Source: Pseudomonas morbosilactucae
Lineage (GTDB): Bacteria > Pseudomonadota > Gammaproteobacteria > Pseudomonadales > Pseudomonadaceae
Assembly: GCF_023241715.1 (NCBI RefSeq)
Contig: NZ_JALQCW010000092.1
Location: 1-64,000 of the forward strand
DNA: 64,000 bases
Direction of reading: 5' to 3'
Translations under genes and position numbers: made by a program
Notes under the pieces: model-generated
What the model saw: the letters and a program-made list of their open reading frames with translations, nothing else
Told to the model about the DNA's origin: nothing
Databases searched by the model: none
Part shown: in pieces, positions 34,041 through 42,217 of the stretch
How the letters are laid out: every line of letters begins with the position of its first letter
How positions within the stretch are numbered: the stretch's first letter is position 1

Positions 34041-34514
34041 CTAGTTTCCCGCCTCCGGGAACACCTCGTCCCGTTGCGGGGGCATCTGCAACGAGGGCAT
34101 CAGCCCTTCGTCATTGACCGGAGCCTCCAGCCTGTAATGCAAGGTGCTGGTAGTCGGCAGCAAGCGGATTGGGAAGTCGTAACCCACGGCAAACGGCGCC
34201 AGCCATTGGCGCGCCTGATACCCCGGAGCCGCAATGCTCATGTAGCAAGGATGAGGGGTGTCCTGTGGCGAACGGCCGGCCAATACCATGACCCACTCCC
34301 AGTCGGTCGCTTCCTCGACCTCAAAGCCGCCGTCATCGCGGGTCAGGAACCGCGCACCACAGAACACCCCTTTGGCCCCCGCAATCGGCACGCCGCTCAT
34401 GGCGTCCACCACCTGGCCACGGGCCTGTCCGTTCAGGTACAGGGTTTGCACTCGACAGCCCGACAACACAAAAAACAACAAGCACAAACACTTCAGGGCA
34501 CGGGAGTTGTTCAT
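34041..34514 (-). CDS. Hypothetical lipoprotein with carboxypeptidase-regulatory-like domain
   Basis: A 157-residue protein with lipobox LFFVLSGC (Cys about 20), followed by LNGQARGQVVDAMSGVPIAGAKGVF, the opening of a carboxypeptidase-regulatory-like (CarboxypepD_reg) beta-sandwich. It is probably outer- or inner-membrane anchored. The C-terminal 30 residues are proline-rich. No specific function can be proposed. It is on the same strand as the DUF599 gene upstream, separated by 48 bases. Confidence 0.75.
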   Translation of the reverse strand: MNNSRALKCLCLLFFVLSGCRVQTLYLNGQARGQVVDAMSGVPIAGAKGVFCGARFLTRDDGGFEVEEATDWEWVMVLAGRSPQDTPHPCYMSIAAPGYQARQWLAPFAVGYDFPIRLLPTTSTLHYRLEAPVNDEGLMPSLQMPPQRDEVFPEAGN

Positions 34515-34562
34515 CGGTCATATCCTTTTAACCGGGCACAGGCCCATCGATAGATAGTGAGA

Positions 34563-35300
34563 TCAAACGCCCTCTTTGGCCCCATCGCTCACAGGCATTT
34601 CAGTCGGGGTATAGACCATGACGTCCAGTACATCGGAATGAAACTCCCGCTGATACAACACGAACACCACCCCGGCACTCATCAGCATGAACAACCAGGG
34701 GCTGACGAACCAGGCCAGCATGGTCATGCCGAAGTAATAGGAACGCAAACCGAAGTTGAACTGGTTGGCCGCCATGGAGATCACCCGCGCCGCCCGCGAG
34801 GCAAAGGCCTTGCGCTCCTGCTCGGAAACATGACGCTCACCGATCATCGGTGCCGACCCCACCAGCACCGCGGCAAAGTTGTACTGGCGCATGCACCAAC
34901 TGAAGGTGAAGAAGGCGTAGACAAATACCAGCGCCAGGCACAGCAGTTTGATCTCAGACATACCCTGGGATGCTTGCTGGACCATGGGGATGTCCGCCAA
35001 CAGCGACACCGCACGCTCCGATGCACCGAGCACGGTGAGAATACCGGCCAGGATAATCAGGGTGCTGGAGGCAAAGAACGAGGCATTGCGTTCCAGGTTA
35101 CCGATCACGCTGGCGTCGGCAATGCGGTTGTCCCGCAGCAGCATGCGGCGCATCCAGTCTTCACGGTACAGGTGCATCACACTGGCCAGGCAGGCAGTAT
35201 CGCGCCCTTTCCAGGTGGCGTAGCGGGTGTAACCGCCCCAACAGATGGCAAACCACAGGGCAGCGAGGATATGGACCAGGTTGGCTTCAACGAACGACAT
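34563..35300 (-). CDS. DUF599 family membrane protein
   Basis: A 245-residue protein with four or five hydrophobic helices: an N-terminal one (LVHILAALWFAICWGGYTR), a middle pair (SSTLIILAGILTVLGA, LCLALVFVYAFFTFSW) and a C-terminal one (MLAWFVSPWLFMLMSAGVVF). The spacing and NQFNFGLRSYYFG segment match DUF599, an uncharacterised inner-membrane family. ATG 35300 (MSFVEANL) is preferred to the in-frame ATG 15 bases upstream. Confidence 0.85.
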   Translation of the reverse strand: MSFVEANLVHILAALWFAICWGGYTRYATWKGRDTACLASVMHLYREDWMRRMLLRDNRIADASVIGNLERNASFFASSTLIILAGILTVLGASERAVSLLADIPMVQQASQGMSEIKLLCLALVFVYAFFTFSWCMRQYNFAAVLVGSAPMIGERHVSEQERKAFASRAARVISMAANQFNFGLRSYYFGMTMLAWFVSPWLFMLMSAGVVFVLYQREFHSDVLDVMVYTPTEMPVSDGAKEGV

Positions 35301-35391
35301 GCAATTCCCTATCAAGGCGTTGGCAGAGGGTAAAACAAACAGGCACTGCTTCGACGCCGCAGCAGTGAAAAAGACACCCGCCAGCGCCCAT

Positions 35392-35427
35392 AAAAAATGC
35401 CCCGTATCGATGGATACGGGGCATTTC
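35392..35427 (-). terminator. Terminator of the BrnQ gene
   Basis: AAATGCCCCGTATC and GATACGGGGCATTT form a perfect 14-bp stem with loop GATG. On the minus strand T-rich sequence follows, about 40 bases beyond the stop of the BrnQ gene. Confidence 0.9.
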
Positions 35428-35467
35428 GGTCACCCCTCAAGGCCCGCTTGTGGCGAGCCCGGGGCGA

Positions 35468-36781
35468 TCAAGCCAAGACTTCGGCGCGCTTGCCCAGCAT
35501 GCGGTCGCAGACCACTGCCAGCACCAGGACAATCACCGAAGGCACCAGCCAGGCCAGGCCTTGCTGGCTCAACGGCAGGTCGAGCAACACCTGCGGCATA
35601 CGGCTCGCCAGCGGAGTGCCTTTCAGCGCATCGATGGTGCCGAACAGGAAGGCCACCAGCATCACCGGACCAACAATGCGCCCCTGTTCATGCCAGAAAT
35701 CCTTGCAGAAGCTCAGGGCGACCAGAGCGATGCAAGGCGGGTAGATGGCGGTCAGCACCGGGATGGAGAAGGCGATCAGCTTGGTCAGGCCCAGGTTGGA
35801 CACCAGCAGCGAGAACAGCGCAAGGATGATGACCAGCGTCTTGTAGGACAGCGGCAACACCCGGCTGAAGTATTCGGCGCAGGCGCAGGTCAGGCCGACC
35901 GCAGTCACCAGGCACGCCAGGGAGATCAGCACCGCGAGGAAACCGCTGCCCAGGGAACCGAAGGTGTGTTGTACATAAGCGTGCAACACCGCAGCACCGT
36001 TGTTGGCACCGGCGGCCACTTCATGGCTGCCCGAACCCAGGCGGAACAGGCTGATGTACACCAGCGCCAGGCCGACACCGGCAATCAGCCCGGCAATGAT
36101 GGCGTAGCGGGTGATCAGGCGCGGCGACTCGACACCCCGAGAGCGGATGGCATTGACGATGACGATGCCGAACACCAGTGCGCCCAGGGTATCCATGGTC
36201 AGGTAGCCATTGATAAAACCTTGGGAAAACGGTGCCGCCACGTATTCAGGGGTGGCCGTGCCGATATCCCCCGCCGGCAGCGCGAACGCGGCAATGCCCA
36301 ACACGGCCAGGGCAATGATCTTCAGCGGCGCCAGGAAGCGCCCAACGGTGTCCAGCAGACGCCCAGGGTACAAGGAAACGAAGAACACCAGGAGGAAGTA
36401 CACCGAGCTGTAGAGAAACAGCGCCAGCGGGCTTTCACCGGTCAGCGGCGCGAGGCCCACTTCAAAGGACACGGTGGCGGTACGTGGGGTGGCGAACAGC
36501 GGACCGACCGCCAGGTAGCACACCGCCGCCAGCAGGCCGCCGGCGACCTTGCCGATGGGGCTGCTCAGCGCATCCATCGCCCCGCCCACCTTGGCCAAGG
36601 CCACTACGGTGACCACTGGCAGGCCGACGGCGGTGATCAGGAAGCCCAACGCCGCCATCCAGACATGAGGCCCGGACTGCAAACCGACGATGGGGGGGAA
36701 GATGATGTTGCCGGCCCCGACGAACAGGGCAAATGTCATAAAACCAAGTGCCAGGATGTCCTGACCTTTCAACACGTTCAT
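35468..36781 (-). CDS. brnQ: Branched-chain amino acid:cation symporter (BrnQ/BraB)
   Basis: A 437-residue carrier with about 12 membrane helices, importing Leu/Ile/Val with Na+ or H+. The N-terminus LALGFMTFALFVGAGNIIFPP is the LIVCS family signature. Other conserved segments are PRTATVSFEVGLAP and CACAEYFSR. It matches PAO1 BraB (PA1590) in its position beside sucD. The leader contains a small hairpin (36823-36843). Confidence 0.95.
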   Translation of the reverse strand: MNVLKGQDILALGFMTFALFVGAGNIIFPPIVGLQSGPHVWMAALGFLITAVGLPVVTVVALAKVGGAMDALSSPIGKVAGGLLAAVCYLAVGPLFATPRTATVSFEVGLAPLTGESPLALFLYSSVYFLLVFFVSLYPGRLLDTVGRFLAPLKIIALAVLGIAAFALPAGDIGTATPEYVAAPFSQGFINGYLTMDTLGALVFGIVIVNAIRSRGVESPRLITRYAIIAGLIAGVGLALVYISLFRLGSGSHEVAAGANNGAAVLHAYVQHTFGSLGSGFLAVLISLACLVTAVGLTCACAEYFSRVLPLSYKTLVIILALFSLLVSNLGLTKLIAFSIPVLTAIYPPCIALVALSFCKDFWHEQGRIVGPVMLVAFLFGTIDALKGTPLASRMPQVLLDLPLSQQGLAWLVPSVIVLVLAVVCDRMLGKRAEVLA

Positions 36782-37142
36782 TAAGGAAATACCACACTAC
36801 TGAATCGGAATTTAGAGAGGGATTTCCCTATGAGTGAGGGAAATGCTGTCAATCCGTATAAGACTGACCCGTTTAGCGCGCCGCGACCTTGTGGGCAGCA
36901 GACGCAAAAAGAGGCGGGTAGATTACAGATTTCACAAGACAAACGCACCGTTAGAGGGCGAACTATCTGATAAGCGACATTTCCGTGTCGCGTTTTTGAA
37001 AGAAAAGCAGCCATAAGCGGCAAGCAACAGCCTTGGGCTTCAAGCTTGAAGCTAAAAAATCGCCACTTGTAGCTGCCCCAAAACAACAAAAGCCACCCGA
37101 AGGTGGCTTTTGTCGTATTGGGGTTTCAGCTAAGCGCGAGGC
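36782..37142. other. Intergenic region, brnQ to sucD
   Basis: This 361-base gap holds, from the left, the brnQ leader with hairpin TTTCCCT/AGGGAAA (36823-36829, 36837-36843), a stretch with no recognisable feature, the 16-bp palindrome GCTTCAAGCTTGAAGC (37037-37052) inside a recurrent AGCTTCAAGC-type repeat, and the sucD terminator. No coding sequence is evident. Confidence 0.6.
37088..37111 (-). terminator. Terminator of sucCD
   Basis: AAAAGCCACC and GGTGGCTTTT form a stem with a short CGAA loop, 31 bases past the sucD stop. On the minus strand it ends in a TTTTG run. Confidence 0.9.
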
Positions 37143-38024
37143 TTACTTGACAGCCCAACCGGTCAGCTCGGCCAGGGCCTTGCCGATGTCTGCCAGCGAA
37201 CGCACGGTTTTAACGCCTGCGTCTTGCAGAGCAGCGAATTTCTCGTCTGCTGTGCCTTTGCCGCCAGAGATGATTGCGCCAGCATGGCCCATGCGCTTGC
37301 CCGGAGGAGCAGTCACACCAGCGATGTAGGAAACAACCGGTTTGGTCACGTGAGCCTTGATGTAGGCAGCCGCTTCTTCTTCAGCCGAACCGCCGATCTC
37401 GCCGATCATTACGATCGCTTCGGTCTTCGGGTCTTCCTGGAACAGTTTCAGGATGTCGATGAAGTTGGAGCCTGGGATCGGGTCACCGCCGATGCCGACG
37501 CAAGTCGACTGACCGAAACCGGCGTCAGTGGTCTGCTTAACAGCTTCGTAAGTCAGGGTGCCGGAACGGGAAACGATACCGACCTTGCCTGGCAAGTGAA
37601 TGTGACCTGGCATGATGCCGATCTTGCATTCGCCTGGGGTGATCACGCCTGGGCAGTTAGGGCCGATCAGGACAACGCCCAGCTCGTCGCACTTAACTTT
37701 AGCGTCCAGCATGTCCAGGGTAGGAATGCCTTCGGTGATGCAAACGATCAGCTTGATGCCGCCGAATGCTGCTTCCAGGATGGAGTCTTTGCAGAAAGGA
37801 GCTGGAACGTAGATCACGCTGGCGGTGGCGCCAGTGGCAGCTACAGCGTCTTTCACGGTGTTGAACACTGGCAGGCCCAGGTGCTCGGTGCCGCCTTTGC
37901 CTGGAGTGACGCCGCCCACCATTTGGGTGCCGTACTCAATGGCTTGCTGGGTGTGGAAACTACCTTGCGAACCGGTAATACCCTGGCAGATAACTTTGGT
38001 GTCTTTATTGATCAGGACGCTCAT
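37143..38024 (-). CDS. sucD: Succinyl-CoA synthetase alpha subunit
   Basis: A 293-residue subunit of the TCA enzyme interconverting succinyl-CoA and succinate with ATP/GTP. It has the CoA-binding Rossmann domain (CQGITGSQGSFH), the second nucleotide-like domain, and the phosphohistidine in the loop GHAGAIISGGKGTA. Its ATG overlaps the sucC stop by one base (TAATG), so subunits are made in step. Last gene of the TCA cluster before a terminator. Confidence 0.98.
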   Translation of the reverse strand: MSVLINKDTKVICQGITGSQGSFHTQQAIEYGTQMVGGVTPGKGGTEHLGLPVFNTVKDAVAATGATASVIYVPAPFCKDSILEAAFGGIKLIVCITEGIPTLDMLDAKVKCDELGVVLIGPNCPGVITPGECKIGIMPGHIHLPGKVGIVSRSGTLTYEAVKQTTDAGFGQSTCVGIGGDPIPGSNFIDILKLFQEDPKTEAIVMIGEIGGSAEEEAAAYIKAHVTKPVVSYIAGVTAPPGKRMGHAGAIISGGKGTADEKFAALQDAGVKTVRSLADIGKALAELTGWAVK

Positions 38025-39190
38025 TATTTGCCCTCCGCAGCTTTGACAACTTGTTGAGCAGCGTCGGTCAGGCTGGTAGCAGCGATGATGTTCAAGCCGC
38101 TTTCTGCCAGTACTTTAGCGCCCAGTTCAGCGTTGTTACCTTCAAGGCGAACAACAACCGGGATTTTCACGCCGACTTCTTTCACTGCACCGATGATGCC
38201 TTCGGCAATCATGTCGCAACGAACGATGCCGCCGAAGATGTTGACCAGTACTGCAGCGACGTTAGTGTCGGACAGGATGATCTTGAAGGCTTCGGTTACG
38301 CGTTCTTTGGTAGCACCACCGCCCACGTCGAGGAAGTTGGCTGGTTTGCCGCCATGCAGGTTGACGATGTCCATGGTACCCATGGCCAGGCCAGCACCGT
38401 TGACCATGCAGCCGATGTTGCCTTCCAGGGCTACGTAGTTCAGTTCGAACTTGGCAGCGTGCGCTTCGCGCGGATCGTCTTGCGACGGATCGTGGAAAGT
38501 CTTCAGCTTAGGCTGACGGTACATGGCGTTGGCGTCGATGTTGATCTTCGCGTCCAGGCAATGCAGATCGCCGTCAGCCTTGATCACCAGCGGGTTCACT
38601 TCCAGCAGAGCCAGGTCGTGATCCTTGAACAGCTTGGCCAGACCTACGAAGATCTTGGCGAACTGAGCAACTTGCTTGCCTTCCAGGCCCAGCTGGAATG
38701 CCAGCTCGCGACCCTGGAATGGCTGAGCGCCAACCAGTGGATCGATGGTGGCTTTCAGAATTTTTTCTGGAGTGTCGTGAGCGATTTTCTCGATGTCCAC
38801 GCCACCTTCGGTGGAAGCCATGAACACGATGCGACGGCTCGAACGGTCAACGACAGCGCCCAGGTACAGCTCTTTAGCGATATCAGTGCACGATTCAACC
38901 AGGATCTTGGTGACAGGCTGGCCATTGGCGTCAGTCTGATAAGTCACCAGACGCTTGCCCAACCACTGTTGAGCGAATGCTTTAGCGTCTTCTTTGCTGC
39001 GAACCAGCTTAACGCCGCCCGCTTTACCGCGACCACCTGCGTGGACCTGGGCTTTAACAACCCACTCCGAACCGCCGATTTTGTCGCAAGCTTCTGCTGC
39101 TTCTTCGGGGGTGTCTACCGCGTAGCCTTTGGATACTGGCAGGCCGTACTCAGCGAACAGCTGCTTACCCTGATACTCGTGAAGATTCAT
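38024..39190 (-). CDS. sucC: Succinyl-CoA synthetase beta subunit
   Basis: A 388-residue subunit with the ATP-grasp N-terminal domain (MNLHEYQGKQLFAEYGLPV) and VKAQVHAGGRGKAGGVK, plus the C-terminal succinate-binding domain with GGIVRCDMIAEGI. Start is at MNLHEYQ; the longer ORF extends 33 codons upstream in non-coding sequence. It is coupled to sucD. Confidence 0.98.
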   Translation of the reverse strand: MNLHEYQGKQLFAEYGLPVSKGYAVDTPEEAAEACDKIGGSEWVVKAQVHAGGRGKAGGVKLVRSKEDAKAFAQQWLGKRLVTYQTDANGQPVTKILVESCTDIAKELYLGAVVDRSSRRIVFMASTEGGVDIEKIAHDTPEKILKATIDPLVGAQPFQGRELAFQLGLEGKQVAQFAKIFVGLAKLFKDHDLALLEVNPLVIKADGDLHCLDAKINIDANAMYRQPKLKTFHDPSQDDPREAHAAKFELNYVALEGNIGCMVNGAGLAMGTMDIVNLHGGKPANFLDVGGGATKERVTEAFKIILSDTNVAAVLVNIFGGIVRCDMIAEGIIGAVKEVGVKIPVVVRLEGNNAELGAKVLAESGLNIIAATSLTDAAQQVVKAAEGK

Positions 39191-39416
39191 GCTTTTTACC
39201 GTCTTCGTTAGGTACTGCGCATTCGGCGCTGCGCTCATGATGAGTGCCGCACCACCTGTGACCGCTACTCTCAAACCAGCGCCGCCCATGAACCAGGAGC
39301 CAGGGCTCCGGTCCAGTGTGCGGCGCTACCTCGAGAGGTCGAGTCCAGCGGAGATTCCGCGGTGAGTCTTGCTCGCAAGGCTCACGACGGGCAATCCGCC
39401 GTGGTTTCTTATTGTC
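39191..39416. other. sucC-lpd intergenic region
   Basis: A 226-base gap inside the TCA cluster. It contains a small imperfect hairpin (GAGTCTTG, about 39364-39371, with CAAGGCTC) and no T-tract. A separate sucCD promoter here is likely but I cannot place one. Confidence 0.45.
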
Positions 39417-40853
39417 TTAACGCTTTTTGCGGTTGGCGATGTGGATGGCGCCGCCATTCACTGCCAATGCAGCTTCGTGCAGGGCTTCGGACAGGGTCGG
39501 ATGGGAGAAGACCATCATGCCCAGGTCTTCGGCACTGGTGCCGAATTCCATGCCGATTGCACCTTGCTGAACCAGTTCCGCAGCGCTTGGGCCAATCACG
39601 TGGACGCCCAATACGCGATCAGTCTTGGCATCGGCGATGACTTTGACGAAACCGCCGGTGTCGTTCGCTGCCATGGCACGGCCGCTGGCTGCAAACGGGA
39701 AGGTGCCGACGTTAACTTCAACGCCTTCAGCTTTCAAGGCCTGCTCGGTTTTACCGACCCATGCAATTTCCGGGTGAGTATAAATAACCGATGGGATCAG
39801 GTCATAGTTCATCTGGGCTTTGTGGCCCTTAATGCGCTCGACGACCATGATGCCCTCTTCCGAAGCCTTGTGAGCCAGCATCATGCCGCGGACCACGTCG
39901 CCGATGGCGTAGACGCCCGGTACGGTGGTGGCGCAGTGATCGTCAACGTGCACGAAACCGCGCTCGTCGAGGGTCACACCGCAATCAGCGGCCAGCAGGT
40001 CGGTGGTCACCGGACGACGACCAACGGCTACGATCAGCTTGTCGAAGGTGATGGTCTGTTCGCCGTTGGCGTCGGTGTAGGTCACGACCACTTCGTCGCC
40101 GTTGACCTTGGAACCGGTCACGCGAGCGCCCAGCTTGATGTCCAGACCTTGTTTGGTCAGGGTTTTCAGCGCTTCCTTGGAGACGGCGGTGTCAGCAGCC
40201 ATCAGGAAGGTGTCCAGGGCTTCCAGGACAGTCACTTGTGCGCCCAGGCGCGACCAGACCGAACCCAGTTCCAGGCCGATGACGCCAGCGCCGATCACGC
40301 CCAGGCGTTTTGGCACGGCTTGGAATTCCAGCGCGCCGGTGGAGTCGACGATCACGTTCTGATCGACTGGAGCCGGTGGAATGTCGATTGGGCGCGAACC
40401 TGGAGCCAGGATCACGTTCTCGGCTTCGATCACTTCAACCGAACCGTCAGGCTTGGTGACTTCGACTTTCTTGCCGGCCAGCAGCTTGCCGTGGCCTTGG
40501 ATCGAGGTCACACCGTTGGCTTTGAACAGGGTCGCAACGCCAGAGGTCAGGCCTTTGACGATGTTGGCCTTGCGGCCGACCATTGCTGGCACGTCCATGG
40601 TCACGCCAGCGTGGTTGATACCGTGGATCGCGAAACCGTCTTGGGCTTCGTGGAATTTCCAGGAGCTGTCCAGCAGTGCCTTGGAAGGAATGCAACCCAC
40701 GTTCAGGCAAGTACCACCCAGGGCCAGCTTGCCCTCTTTGTCGGTGTACTTCTCGATGCAGGCAGTGGAAAGGCCAAGTTGCGCAGCTTTAATGGCGGCT
40801 ACATAACCGCCAGGGCCCGCACCAATCACTACCACGTCGAATTTCTGAGTCAT
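39417..40853 (-). CDS. lpdG: Dihydrolipoyl dehydrogenase (E3 of 2-oxoglutarate dehydrogenase)
   Basis: A 478-residue FAD-dependent disulfide oxidoreductase that reoxidises the lipoyl arm of E2. It has the N-terminal FAD site VVVIGAGPGGYVAAIKAAQLG, the redox disulfide GGTCLNVGCIPSKALL, the NAD motif GAGVIGLELGSVW, and the C-terminal interface His-Glu (VIGPSAAELV region, HPTLSEALHE). The start at MTQKFDVV is chosen; an in-frame start 11 codons upstream is unlikely. Cotranscribed with sucAB. Confidence 0.97.
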   Translation of the reverse strand: MTQKFDVVVIGAGPGGYVAAIKAAQLGLSTACIEKYTDKEGKLALGGTCLNVGCIPSKALLDSSWKFHEAQDGFAIHGINHAGVTMDVPAMVGRKANIVKGLTSGVATLFKANGVTSIQGHGKLLAGKKVEVTKPDGSVEVIEAENVILAPGSRPIDIPPAPVDQNVIVDSTGALEFQAVPKRLGVIGAGVIGLELGSVWSRLGAQVTVLEALDTFLMAADTAVSKEALKTLTKQGLDIKLGARVTGSKVNGDEVVVTYTDANGEQTITFDKLIVAVGRRPVTTDLLAADCGVTLDERGFVHVDDHCATTVPGVYAIGDVVRGMMLAHKASEEGIMVVERIKGHKAQMNYDLIPSVIYTHPEIAWVGKTEQALKAEGVEVNVGTFPFAASGRAMAANDTGGFVKVIADAKTDRVLGVHVIGPSAAELVQQGAIGMEFGTSAEDLGMMVFSHPTLSEALHEAALAVNGGAIHIANRKKR

Positions 40854-40874
40854 GTAAAAAGATCCTCTTTTAGC

Positions 40875-40947
40875 AACAAGCTTCAAGCCGCGAGCGGCAA
40901 GCCAAGCTGCATTTTCTTGCAGCTTTCGGCCTGCAGCTCACAGCTGC
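40875..40947. repeat. AGCTTCAAGC-type extragenic repeat with hairpin
   Basis: Contains CAAGCTTCAAGCC followed by the inverted pair AAGCTGCA (40904-40911) / TGCAGCTT (40918-40925) and CTGCAGCTCACAGCTGC. It lies between sucB and lpdG, where a hairpin could tune readthrough or mRNA stability. Confidence 0.6.
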
Positions 40948-40951
40948 TTTA

Positions 40952-42175
40952 TCAGATATCCAGCAGCAGACGAGCCGGATCTTCCAGCAGGTTCTTGATG
41001 GTGACCAGGAAGGTCACAGCTTCTTTGCCATCGATCAGACGGTGATCGTAGGACAGAGCCAGGTACATCATCGGACGGATAACGACTTGACCGTTGATGG
41101 CCATCGGACGTTGCAGAATGTTGTGCATGCCCAGGATTGCTGCTTGCGGCGGGTTGACGATCGGGGTCGACATCATCGAACCGAAAGTACCGCCGTTGGT
41201 GATGGTGAACGTACCACCGGTCATTTCGTCCATCGACAGTTTGCCGTCACGGGCTTTCTTGCCGAAGGTGGCGATGCCGCCTTCGATTTCAGCCAGGCTC
41301 ATCAGTTCGGCGTTACGCAGAACCGGAACCACCAGGCCACGGTCGCTGGAAACTGCAACACCGACGTCGGCGTAGCCGTGGTAAACGATGTCGCCACCGT
41401 CGATCGACGCGTTGACCGCCGGGAAGCGTTTCAGCGCTTCGGTGGCAGCCTTGACGAAGAACGACATGAAGCCCAGGCGCACGCCGTTGTGGCTCTTCTC
41501 GAACAGATCCTTGTACTTCGAACGCAGGGCCATGACTTCGGTCATGTCAACTTCGTTGAAGGTGGTCAGCATCGCCATGTTCGACTGAGCTTCAACCAGA
41601 CGCTTGGCAACGGTTGCACGGACGCGGGTCATCGGTACGCGCTTCTCGATGCGGTCGCCAGCGGCGAACACAGGAGCAGCGGCAGCCGGCGCAGCAGCCT
41701 TGGCAGGCGCGGCAGCCGGAGCGGCTTTCTTGGCAGCAACAGCGGCAACCACGTCTTCCTTGGTCACACGACCGCCTTTGCCAGTACCGGCAACGGAAGC
41801 GATGTTGATGCCGTTTTCTTCAGCCAGCTTGCGTGCAGCAGGAGCAGCAACGGGATCGTCTTCGCCAGCAGCGGCTGGAGCGGCAGCCTGGGCAGCCGCT
41901 GGAGCAGCGGCGGCGGCAGGTGCAGCGGCAGCAGCGCCGCCTTCCACGATGGAGCCCAAAACTTCGTCGGACAGAACGGTGTCGCCTTCGTTCTTGACGA
42001 TAGCGCCCAACACGCCGTCAGCAGTCGCCAACACTTCCAGCACAACCTTGTCGGTTTCGATGTCGACGATCAGTTCGTCACGCTTGACGGCGTCGCCCGG
42101 TTGTTTGTGCCAGGTGGCAACGGTGCCATCGGCAACCGATTCCGGGAAAGTGGGGGCTTTGATCTCGATAGCCAT
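40952..42175 (-). CDS. sucB: Dihydrolipoyl succinyltransferase (E2)
   Basis: A 407-residue E2 of 2-oxoglutarate dehydrogenase. It has an N-terminal lipoyl domain with the modified Lys in ETDKVVLEV, a long Ala/Pro-rich flexible linker (about residues 80-150), the peripheral-subunit-binding domain (PAARKLAEENGINIA), another Ala-rich linker, and the acyltransferase domain with SYDHRLIDGKEAV (catalytic His/Asp). Lies 42 bases after sucA. Confidence 0.98.
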   Translation of the reverse strand: MAIEIKAPTFPESVADGTVATWHKQPGDAVKRDELIVDIETDKVVLEVLATADGVLGAIVKNEGDTVLSDEVLGSIVEGGAAAAAPAAAAAPAAAQAAAPAAAGEDDPVAAPAARKLAEENGINIASVAGTGKGGRVTKEDVVAAVAAKKAAPAAAPAKAAAPAAAAPVFAAGDRIEKRVPMTRVRATVAKRLVEAQSNMAMLTTFNEVDMTEVMALRSKYKDLFEKSHNGVRLGFMSFFVKAATEALKRFPAVNASIDGGDIVYHGYADVGVAVSSDRGLVVPVLRNAELMSLAEIEGGIATFGKKARDGKLSMDEMTGGTFTITNGGTFGSMMSTPIVNPPQAAILGMHNILQRPMAINGQVVIRPMMYLALSYDHRLIDGKEAVTFLVTIKNLLEDPARLLLDI

Positions 42176-42217
42176 TATCTGTGGTTCCTTAAATTCGGTT
42201 TCAGGTGCGCGAAGGCA

